From Candidatus Sodalis endolongispinus (lineage in GTDB: Bacteria > Pseudomonadota > Gammaproteobacteria > Enterobacterales > Enterobacteriaceae): a stretch of 64,000 nucleotides of DNA. Made by a program: the position numbers and the translations under genes. Below, in pieces: positions 56,892 to 64,000 of the stretch (positions are counted from its first letter, which is position 1; each line of letters starts with the position of its first letter). The DNA lies in assembly GCF_018777395.1 (NCBI RefSeq), contig NZ_JAFJYC010000001.1, positions 1,860,001-1,924,000 on the forward strand, given 5' to 3'. The notes beneath the pieces are model-generated. The model was not told the origin of the DNA. It did no database searches and was given only the letters and a program-made list of their open reading frames with translations.

Positions 56892-58454
56892 TCAGCGCCC
56901 GTTCTGGCTCGCTAAAAACTTATCGAAACTCAGACGGTCAGCCGCTTCCAGGTCACGCTGCACTCGCCAGGATCGCAGGCGTTCATCATCCAGCTGCGCC
57001 TCGCTTAACACCTCAAGCGGTTCATCACGCAGCGTTTGGCGATAGTCGTTGGCCAGAATAAGTCCCAGCCCGCCAATACCATGCTCTATCAATTGATCCA
57101 GAAAACGGGCGGAGAGCGTCAATTCGGGATAATCAAAGCCCGCCACCAGTTTATCGCACAGCTGCTGGTAGTGCGTGTCGCCATTATTGCTGTCGAGGAT
57201 TTCAGCCACGCGCCGCAGATCTCGAAACAGCGATTTGCCAAGGGTCGTCAGCGGCTGCTCGGTGCTGCCGCAATCAATGCCGAGCATCAGACCAGGCTTG
57301 CGCCCTTCGAGGATCACCCGATTCCAATTGGTGCGGGTACAGCGTAATTCATCCGCGCTCATTTCGGGCGCTCGTGCCAGCGTACACCAAATCAGGAAAA
57401 GATCCAGAAAGCGCGCCTGCTCCTCGTCAACGCCCACCGGCGAGAAGGGGTTGATGTCCAACGAGCGCACTTCGACATACTCGATGCCGCCGCGCATCAG
57501 GGCATCGGACGGGGATTCGTCGTCCCGCGTCACACGTTTGGGGCGTATCGGCGCATACAGCTCACTTTCGATTTGCAGCACGTTGGTGTTCAGCTGCAGA
57601 TAATGGCCGTCTCGTTGTAGTCCCATGCGTTGATAGTCGGCAGAGGGCGTTTTAATCGCCTGCATCAAACCGCGGACATACTCGTCCAGGTGGTTGAAGG
57701 TGATGCCAAACTGACTTTGGGACTTATTAGTGTAGCCTAAATCGCTCAAGCGCAATGAGGTCGCATAGGGCAGGTAAATCAGCCCCGATGCCGCTTGTTC
57801 AAACGGCAGATCGGTCTCGCGGCCGTTCAGGAACAACGGGCAAATACCCGGCGAGGCACCGAACAGATACGGGATAATCCAGCCGAAGCGGTAATAATTG
57901 CGAATAAGCTGCAGGTAACCGGCGGAAATCGCCTCTTTACCGCTGGCCTCGTCGCGAATACCGGCGTAGGCCTGCCAGAAGGCCAGCGGCAATGAGAAAT
58001 TGTAGTGTACGCCAGCTATCACCTGCATCAGGGCGCTGTAACGGTTCTTTAATCCTTCGCGGTACAGGGTCTTCATCCGCCCGACGTTGGAGCTGCCGTA
58101 TTGCGCCAGTTCAATGGGTTGAGCGCTGTCGATGAAGCATGGCATACTCATCGGCCACAGACGTTCATCGCCCAGACGGCGGGTGACGTAGCGGTGGATA
58201 TCGCGCAACAATGCCAACATATGGCCGATATCGTCATCGACCGGCGTAATAAACTCCAGCAGCGCCTCGGCAAAATCGGTAGTGATCCACTTATGGGTCA
58301 GCGCCGAGCCGAGCGTTTCGGGATGGGGTGTTTGCGCCAGACTCCCGTTGGCATTGATGCGCAGCCCTTCACGCTCTACGCCGCGGCGAATGCCCTTCAG
58401 TGCTTGAGGGTTGGCTTCCAGCCAGGAAAGCGCGGTGGATACATCCGGGATCAA
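56892..58454 (-). CDS. gshA: Glutamate-cysteine ligase
   Basis: GshA makes gamma-glutamylcysteine, the first step of glutathione synthesis. The 520-residue protein has [48 protein letters not shown] [30 protein letters not shown] and [16 protein letters not shown]. It starts with TTG at 58454, the same rare start as the E. coli gene (family MIPDVS). Intact. Confidence 0.97.
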   Translation of the reverse strand: MIPDVSTALSWLEANPQALKGIRRGVEREGLRINANGSLAQTPHPETLGSALTHKWITTDFAEALLEFITPVDDDIGHMLALLRDIHRYVTRRLGDERLWPMSMPCFIDSAQPIELAQYGSSNVGRMKTLYREGLKNRYSALMQVIAGVHYNFSLPLAFWQAYAGIRDEASGKEAISAGYLQLIRNYYRFGWIIPYLFGASPGICPLFLNGRETDLPFEQAASGLIYLPYATSLRLSDLGYTNKSQSQFGITFNHLDEYVRGLMQAIKTPSADYQRMGLQRDGHYLQLNTNVLQIESELYAPIRPKRVTRDDESPSDALMRGGIEYVEVRSLDINPFSPVGVDEEQARFLDLFLIWCTLARAPEMSADELRCTRTNWNRVILEGRKPGLMLGIDCGSTEQPLTTLGKSLFRDLRRVAEILDSNNGDTHYQQLCDKLVAGFDYPELTLSARFLDQLIEHGIGGLGLILANDYRQTLRDEPLEVLSEAQLDDERLRSWRVQRDLEAADRLSFDKFLASQNGR

Positions 58455-58530
58455 ATTGACCTCCCGCAGTTGTCAGTAGTTGGGCTTAGCATAAGAGAGC
58501 CGACGTGTTGAAGGCTATGTCTGGTCAACG

Positions 58531-59104
58531 TCACGCGCTCAAGGCCCGGACATCCACAAACGCCATTTTGGCAGCCTGTGCGGCCATAATACCAAAATCG
58601 GCGTCCTCGAAAACTACGCATGATTCGGGCGGGGACACCAATAAGCTGTGCGCAGCGCAGGAATGTTTGCGGATCGGGTTTATGACGTGTGACGTCATCG
58701 GCGCCAACAATGGCGTCGAAGTACTGCAGCAGTCCGAGATGGCGCAACAGGGCCTCCGCCATCGCATGCTCACTGCCGGTGCCCACCGCCATAGGACGCT
58801 TACCATAATAGCGCTTGACCACCTCAATAAGGGGCAGCGCGGTCACATCATCAAAGAGAATATTTTGTAGCGCCGCGGTTTTTTCGCGGGCCAGCTGATG
58901 GGGATCCATCTGTACCTGATGACTTTCAATAATCATTTTCGCGATATGCCAGATCGGCGACCCATTTAACGAGACGACCGCCGCCTCGTCGAACTGCATC
59001 CCATAAGGTGTCAACGCCTGTCGCCAGGCTTTGCGGTGCGATGGTTCCGTATCAAGCAGCGTGCCATCCATATCGAAGATCAATCCTTGGTACTGATCGT
59101 ACAT
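58531..59104 (-). pseudogene. yqaB: HAD-family phosphatase YqaB, frameshifted
   Basis: YqaB is a fructose-1-phosphatase-like HAD enzyme. The first 155 codons include the nucleophile motif GLIFDMDGTLLDTEP, then VGTGSEHAMAEALLRHLGL and KPDPQTFLRCAQLIGVP. Near 58640 (GTCCCCGCCCG) one base is off; the correct continuation PESCVVFEDADFGIMAAQAAKMAFVDVR with the motif IV acidic residues is in another frame ending at 58531. The shifted frame instead runs on to 58451, into the gshA start. Confidence 0.87.
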
Positions 59105-59475
59105 CGTTGCTCACCTGAAGCTAAAAATTAAGCGTTTACTTTAGCGCAATCTCGTAACATTGTCGCTGATTGTATTGGCGCCGGATGTGCCCCTTGGTTT
59201 GGAATCGCGCGCCGCGATAGGCGCTGGCCCGGGCGAGACAGGCGAAACGGCGGCCGCTTGGCACCATGGCTATCAAGACAAGAAGTCGTTCACCGGCTAA
59301 ACACCCGCGAGGGCGCCGCGGCGCGTCTTGCCGCTTCACGGCGATGAGACCATCAACAGGGAAACAGAGAGAGGAAAACGAAGCGAGAGACAGCGCATAA
59401 ATGACAGAGTGCGACGGGTTACAGCCTGAGAGAGGAATATTGGTTAGTGGAACGCGTGACGCAATAAGTTGGAAA
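59105..59475. other. Spacer between yqaB and tRNA-Arg
   Basis: I see no gene in these 371 bases. A weak minus-strand frame has no family features. E. coli has several further tRNA-Arg copies near here, but none is found in this stretch. Confidence 0.4.
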
Positions 59476-59552
59476 TGGTGCATCCGGGAGGATTCGAACC
59501 TCCGACCGCTCGGTTCGTAGCCGAGTACTCTATCCAGCTGAGCTACGGATGC
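59476..59552 (-). tRNA. tRNA-Arg (ACG)
   Basis: Read on the minus strand: GCATCCGTAGCTCAGCTGGA, anticodon loop CTACGAA, T arm GGAGGTTCGAATCCTCC and acceptor GGATGC-ACCA. All four stems pair and CCA is encoded. It matches E. coli argV-type tRNA. Confidence 0.97.
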
Positions 59553-59560
59553 AGTGTAGA

Positions 59561-59653
59561 TGGCGGTGAGAGAGGGATTCGAACCCTCGATACAGCTTTT
59601 GACCGTATACTCCCTTAGCAGGGGAGCGCCTTCAGCCTCTCGGCCACCTCACC
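59561..59653 (-). tRNA. tRNA-Ser (GCT)
   Basis: Ninety-three bases on the minus strand with GGTGAGGTGGCCGAGAGGCT, anticodon loop CTGCTAA, a long variable arm, T arm GAGGGTTCGAATCCCTC and acceptor CTCACCGCCA. Matches E. coli serV. It lies eight bases upstream of tRNA-Arg in one transcript. Confidence 0.97.
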
Positions 59654-59915
59654 TACGCGTCGTTGTTGAAGCTCATCGGCACTGCGTGGCGCACATATTA
59701 CTTTCTAGGCTTGATAAGTCAAACCCTTTTTTGCCCCCCGGGAAGCGATTGCGCAATTCCCATGCAACTTGCGCAGATTGGCAGCTAAATAGCGGTAAAT
59801 TAACCGTCTCTTCAGAATTTGGGAAAGGAAAGGAAAAATCAGGAATAGAAAAGCGCTGATAGCGGGGTTATCCAGGAGGGCTGCGCCTCGCCTGGGGCAA
59901 GGCGCTGAAAAGAGA

Positions 59916-60101
59916 TCAGTAAGGAGTCTGTTGCGATTTCTCAGCCTGGATACGCTGGTATATTTCTTCGCGGTGCACAGAAACTTCTTTAGGAGCATTA
60001 ACACCGATACGGACTTGGTCGCCTTTGACGTCTAAAACAGTAACCGTAACCTCATCGCCTATCATGATGGTTTCACCAACTCGACGAGTCAGAATAAGCA
60101 T
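59916..60101 (-). CDS. csrA: Carbon storage regulator CsrA
   Basis: CsrA is an RNA-binding dimer that blocks or stabilises mRNAs at GGA motifs and controls glycogen, motility and virulence genes. The 61-residue product is [51 protein letters not shown], nearly the same as in E. coli; Arg44 is kept. It lies between alaS and tRNA-Ser as usual. Confidence 0.98.
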   Translation of the reverse strand: MLILTRRVGETIMIGDEVTVTVLDVKGDQVRIGVNAPKEVSVHREEIYQRIQAEKSQQTPY

Positions 60102-60298
60102 TCTTTGCTCCTTGAAAGATTAAAAGAGTCGGGTCTCTCAGTTTCCCGCCATTATCCATCATATACCGTGAAAGCGTAAGCCGTGCAGCATGCATGCGAC
60201 ACACGCCGGCCGGCCGGGCGCTTTCCATATCTGGTATAAGTTTAGTCGATATGACCAGCTTCGCGCCTAACTTTTGTTTCCCGGAAGAGTATGTATTG

Positions 60299-60332
60299 AA
60301 ACACCCCAACTTAACAGAAAGTTAGGGTGTTT
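60299..60332 (-). terminator. alaS terminator
   Basis: On the minus strand AAACACCCTAACTT pairs with AAGTTGGGGTGTTT (one G-T pair) around a 6-base loop, 24 bases after the alaS stop; it ends with TTT. Confidence 0.75.
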
Positions 60333-60355
60333 ATTATAACGTATTCTTATTCTAC

Positions 60356-62983
60356 TCAGAGTTTTGCGGCCAGTATCTCATCTATACCGGCCAGCGCGGC
60401 CGGCAAGGCGGCGCTATCGCTGCCCCCCGCCTGCGCCAGATCGGGACGTCCACCGCCTTTGCCCCCGACCTGCTGCGCGAGATAACCGACAATGTCTCCC
60501 GCTTTGACCCGATCGGTCAAATCTTTGGTCACGCCGGCTATCAGGCTGACATTACCCTCCGCCACCGTGGCGAGAACGATAATCGCCGACCCTAACTGGT
60601 TCTTCAAGTCGTCCACCATGGTGCGCAGCATTTTCGGCTCGACATTGTCCAGTTGGCTTACCAGAACCTTAACCCCGTTGATGTCACGCACGTTGCGGCC
60701 GAGCGAGGCGCTTTCCTGCGCCGCCTGCTGATTCTTCAACTGCTGAAGGTCTTTTTCCAGCTGGCGGGAACGCTCCTGCAGCGCCCGCACCTTGTCCACT
60801 AGCGTTTGGCTATCACCTTTCACCAGCTGGGCTATGTGCTGCACCAAATCGCTCTGTTGGTGAAGAGACGCCAGCGCCCCTTCGCCGGTAACCGCTTCAA
60901 TGCGGCGGATGCCGGCGGCGGTGCCGGATTCAGCAATGATGCGGAACAGACCAATATCGCCGGTGCGGCTGGCGTGGGTTCCGCCGCATAGTTCAGTGGA
61001 GAAATCGCCCATGCTCAGCACCCTGACCTGCGCCTCGTATTTCTCGCCGAACAGCGCCATGGCCCCTTTGTTACGAGCGTCTTCCAGCGCCATGATATCG
61101 GTTTGGATGGGCAGGTTGCGCCGGACTTGCTCATTGACTATCTCTTCCACCCGGCGGATCTGCTCGGGTTTCATGGCTTCATTATGGGAGAAGTCGAAAC
61201 GCAGGTAGTGATCATTTACCAGCGATCCCTTCTGCCCCACGTGCTCGCCGAGCACCTGACGCAGCGCCGCATGCAGCAAATGGGTAGCCGAATGGTTCAA
61301 GCGAATGCGCGCGCGACGGGCGCTATCCACCTGCGCAGTGACCTGCGCACCCAGTTTCAGTTCACCGTAGCTGAGCTTGCCCAGATGGCCGAAGGCCTTA
61401 CCGTATTTCTGCGTATCCGCCACCTCGAACACCCCGGAGGCCGCTTTCAAGGCGCCCCGGTCGCCCACCTGACCGCCCGACTCGCCATAAAACGGCGTCT
61501 CGTCGAGCACCACCACCGCCTCTTCCCCTTGACGGATGACCTCCACCGGCTGGCCACCGCGGAACAGCGCGGTTACCCGTCCTTGATGCTCAAGCTGTTC
61601 ATAACCGAAGAAGCGGGTGGTTTCATCCACGCGCAGCAAATTATTATAGTCAGCACCGAAACCGCTCGACTCGCGGGCGCGCTTGCGCTGCGCCTCCATG
61701 GCGCGTTCAAAGCCGGCCTCATCGACGCGCAGATTGCGTTCGCGACAGACGTCGGCGGTTAAATCCAGCGGGAAACCGTAAGTATCGTAAAGACGGAAGG
61801 CGGTTTCGCCGTCGAGGGTATCGCCGGTCAGTTTGGCCAGCTCATCGTCCAGCAGCGTCAGACCGCGTTCCAGCGTACGGGCGAACTGCTCTTCTTCGGC
61901 GCGCAGCACCTGTTCGACCATCACCTGTTGTGGCTGCAGCTGGCTGGCGGCGCTGCCCATCACGTCAATGAGCGGCGCAACCAGCTTGTAGAAGAAGGTG
62001 TCGCTAGCGCCCAGCATATTGCCATGACGAATCGCCCGGCGGATGATACGGCGCAGGACATACCCACTGCCCTCGTTGGATGGCACGACGCCGTCGCTGA
62101 CCAAGAAAGCACACGAGCGTATATGGTCGGCAATAACCCGCAACGACTTGCTGTCGGCATCGCTGGCGCCCGTCGCCTCTGCTGCGGCGGCGATAAGCGT
62201 CTTGAACAGGTCGATATCATAGTTTGAGTTGACGTGTTGCAACACTGCCGCTATACGCTCCAGGCCCATGCCGGTATCCACCGAGGGCTTCGGCAGCGGC
62301 AGCAGAGTACCGTCGGCCTGGCGGTTGAATTGCATAAACACCAGGTTCCAGATCTCGATGTAGCGGTCGCCGTCTTCCTCCGGGCTTCCCGGCGGGCCGC
62401 CCCAAATATGCTCGCCATGATCGTAGAAGATTTCCGAGCAGGGACCGCAGGGGCCGGTATCGCCCATTTGCCAGAAATTATCGGAGGCATAGGCGCTGCC
62501 CTTGTTATCGCCGATACGGATAATACGCTCGGCGGGAACCCCCACTTCGCTGGCCCAGATAGTGTAAGCTTCATCATCGGTGGCGTACACCGTCACCCAA
62601 AGCTTTTCTTTGGGCAGGTTAAACCAGTGTTCCCCGGTCAACAGTTCCCAGGCAAAGCGGATAGCGTCATGCTTGAAATAGTCACCGAAGCTGAAATTCC
62701 CCAACATTTCAAAAAAGGTGTGGTGACGCGCCGTGTAGCCGACATTTTCCAAATCGTTGTGCTTGCCGCCAGCACGCACGCAGCGCTGCGACGTGGTGGC
62801 GCGCCGATAGGAACGATTATCCAGGACCAGGAACACATCCTTGAACTGGTTCATCCCGGCGTTGGTAAACAGCAATGTTGGATCGTTATCAGGCACCAGT
62901 GAGCTGCTTGCCACCACCTGATGCCCCTTGCTATGGAAAAAATCGAGAAACGCCTGACGGATCTCGGCGGTGCTCTTGCTCAT
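60356..62983 (-). CDS. alaS: Alanyl-tRNA synthetase
   Basis: AlaRS charges tRNA-Ala, and also tmRNA, with alanine. The 875-residue class II synthetase has motif 1-3 elements ([49 protein letters not shown]), the editing domain zinc-site segments ([36 protein letters not shown]) and the C-terminal C-Ala domain ending [18 protein letters not shown] 62983 gives the family start [16 protein letters not shown]. Intact. Confidence 0.98.
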   Translation of the reverse strand: MSKSTAEIRQAFLDFFHSKGHQVVASSSLVPDNDPTLLFTNAGMNQFKDVFLVLDNRSYRRATTSQRCVRAGGKHNDLENVGYTARHHTFFEMLGNFSFGDYFKHDAIRFAWELLTGEHWFNLPKEKLWVTVYATDDEAYTIWASEVGVPAERIIRIGDNKGSAYASDNFWQMGDTGPCGPCSEIFYDHGEHIWGGPPGSPEEDGDRYIEIWNLVFMQFNRQADGTLLPLPKPSVDTGMGLERIAAVLQHVNSNYDIDLFKTLIAAAAEATGASDADSKSLRVIADHIRSCAFLVSDGVVPSNEGSGYVLRRIIRRAIRHGNMLGASDTFFYKLVAPLIDVMGSAASQLQPQQVMVEQVLRAEEEQFARTLERGLTLLDDELAKLTGDTLDGETAFRLYDTYGFPLDLTADVCRERNLRVDEAGFERAMEAQRKRARESSGFGADYNNLLRVDETTRFFGYEQLEHQGRVTALFRGGQPVEVIRQGEEAVVVLDETPFYGESGGQVGDRGALKAASGVFEVADTQKYGKAFGHLGKLSYGELKLGAQVTAQVDSARRARIRLNHSATHLLHAALRQVLGEHVGQKGSLVNDHYLRFDFSHNEAMKPEQIRRVEEIVNEQVRRNLPIQTDIMALEDARNKGAMALFGEKYEAQVRVLSMGDFSTELCGGTHASRTGDIGLFRIIAESGTAAGIRRIEAVTGEGALASLHQQSDLVQHIAQLVKGDSQTLVDKVRALQERSRQLEKDLQQLKNQQAAQESASLGRNVRDINGVKVLVSQLDNVEPKMLRTMVDDLKNQLGSAIIVLATVAEGNVSLIAGVTKDLTDRVKAGDIVGYLAQQVGGKGGGRPDLAQAGGSDSAALPAALAGIDEILAAKL

Positions 62984-63126
62984 AGTTGTCCCGGAATCAT
63001 GCAAAAAGATCGAATCTCGAACAGAATAGCGCAGTTGTAGGGCGCTCTAGTAGCGTTCAGGATCGTAAAAAGTGGGAATAAGATAAATTTTCTTTGAGGC
63101 GAAGTAAAATCCCGCACGCCATCTAT

Positions 63127-63682
63127 TTATAAATTTGTATAAATAGACCGGATTTCGTCGAAGGAAAAGCCACGGGAGAGAAGACAACGCTGTACTTTGA
63201 TTTTGGTCTGCGGTGCGTCCGGCAGCGGCTGACCGAACTTTTTCACCGCCGCGGCAAATGCTTGCGCCGTGCGATCAATGACTTCACCGGCGCAAGCCGC
63301 ATCGATATCATCCCTGTCGATTCCTTTTTGCAGCAGTTCCATGCGGATACGCTGTTCGCCATAGCCTTGTTTACTGCGCCGGCTGACATAGCGTCCGGGC
63401 GAAGCGCCCGTCATCAAGCCAGTCGTGAGCGTGACAGTAGGCAATCACCTGATCAATCTCTCCCTGGCTTACCGCCGGCGCGGGTTGCGCGTCTGCGCGC
63501 TCGCGAAAGCGGCGGCGCGTAACCTGCGGTATCGCCAGCTTACGCCGCAGTTCGGCTTCGCTGTGATCGCGGCGGGACAGCAGCCCCAAAGCCAGGTCAA
63601 GAAGGGAGTGGCAACCGCGTCAGCGACCTTGCGCCGCGGCCGGTCCCGTCTTTTTCACCACCGATCGGTTAAAACTCTTCAT
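63127..63682 (-). pseudogene. recX: RecA regulator RecX, TGA and frameshift
   Basis: RecX limits RecA filament growth. ATG 63682 overlaps the recA end. TGA at 63620-63622 interrupts codon 21; the same frame then encodes LLDLALGLLSRRDHSEAELRRKLAIPQ and IDQVIAYCHAHDWLDDGRFA, and near 63395 an extra base shifts the remainder (SRRSKQGYGEQRIRMELLQKGIDRDDI, VQRCLLSRGFSFDEIRSIY). Two independent lesions make it a clear pseudogene. Confidence 0.88.
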
Positions 63683-64000
63683 CGCTCTCGCTGGCGCCTT
63701 CATCCTCGCTTTCCACCTCGCTGACCAAGCTGTTGCCCTCAGAGCTGTGCAGCAGCATGTCGCGCAGCTTTTTGTCCAGTTCTGCCGCCACGTCGGGATG
63801 ATCCTTCAAAAAGCTGCAGGCATTGGCTTTGCCCTGGCCGATCTTCTCACCTTTGTAGCTGTACCAGGCACCGGCTTTCTCAATCAGCTTGTGCTTGAGG
63901 CCCAGATCAACCAGTTCACCGCGAATATTGATGCCTTCGCCGTACATGATCTGGAATTCGGCCTGCTTAAACGGCGCGGCGACTTTGTTCTTCACGACTT
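63669..64000 (-). CDS. recA: Recombinase RecA, C-terminal part
   Basis: Only the last 109 codons are in the window; the gene continues beyond base 64000. The sequence [61 protein letters not shown] and the acidic tail [13 protein letters not shown] are typical of enterobacterial RecA. No lesion is seen in this part. Confidence 0.97.
   Translation of the reverse strand, partial: VVKNKVAAPFKQAEFQIMYGEGINIRGELVDLGLKHKLIEKAGAWYSYKGEKIGQGKANACSFLKDHPDVAAELDKKLRDMLLHSSEGNSLVSEVESEDEGASESDEEF

Noticed and set aside
56225..57061. Plus-strand 278-codon frame over luxS and gshA
   Set aside because: It is a shadow of two well-conserved genes on the other strand.
59136..59483. Minus-strand 115-codon frame between yqaB and tRNA-Arg
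   Set aside because: It has no ribosome site, runs into the tRNA gene and has no recognisable sequence.
61103..62902. Plus-strand frames of 219 and 222 codons in alaS
   Set aside because: They are antisense to intact alaS.

Overview
The window is about 64 kb of a gammaproteobacterial (Enterobacterales) chromosome. Its housekeeping genes are close to those of E. coli, Serratia and Yersinia. Many genes carry single nonsense codons or one-base indels, an IS2-like element is present in three copies, and an Inv/Spa-type type III secretion system (T3SS) is partly decayed. Together these suggest a Sodalis-type insect endosymbiont, or a close relative, in an early phase of genome reduction. This assignment is inference from gene content; the species cannot be fixed from the sequence alone.

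Layout. (1) 0.27-5.9 kb: core block grpE(-), nadK, recN (amber pseudogene under an SOS box), bamE, ratB/ratA(-), smpB, ssrA (tmRNA). (2) 5.9-28.5 kb: mobile DNA. It begins with a broken P4-type integrase at the 3' end of ssrA, then IS copy 1, the 3' end of an emrB-like gene, and a 45-nt tRNA-Lys 3' fragment that looks like a prophage att junction. A decayed Mu/P2-like prophage follows: repressor, Cox-like regulator, early genes, ssb, KilA-N gene, IS copy 2 at a deletion joint, then baseplate and tail-fibre genes. The tail-fibre locus keeps the layout of an invertible segment: two crossover-like sites, an inverted alternative fibre end and the stump of a Din-type invertase. An AT-rich cargo region (18.4-27.4 kb) holds small unknown genes, a large shattered RHS-repeat toxin gene and a possible toxin domain, then a second broken integrase and IS copy 3. 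(3) 29.8-49.8 kb: a T3SS gene set in SPI-1-like order, with invF-invG-invE-invA-invB-invC-spaM-spaN-spaO-spaP-spaQ-spaR-spaS on the minus strand, divergent from prgHIJK-orgAB-iagB, followed by a SopB/IpgD-like effector gene and its SigE/IpgE-like chaperone. Needle, rod, inner ring, ATPase, sorting platform and activator genes are open, but the secretin, export gate and several other parts are broken. (4) 50.2-64 kb: core genes rplS-trmD-rimM-rpsP and ffh (-), ypjD-corB (+), luxS, gshA, yqaB (pseudogene), tRNA-Arg, tRNA-Ser, csrA, alaS, recX (pseudogene) and the 3' end of recA.

How it fits together. The core blocks supply translation quality control (tmRNA/SmpB), rRNA and tRNA modification, signal-recognition-particle targeting, outer-membrane assembly and glutathione synthesis. 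The accessory 44 kb between ssrA and rplS records prophage capture, toxin cargo and a T3SS, all being eroded. None of the three IS copies has matching flanking bases and each sits between unrelated partial genes, so recombination or deletion through IS copies probably shaped the region.
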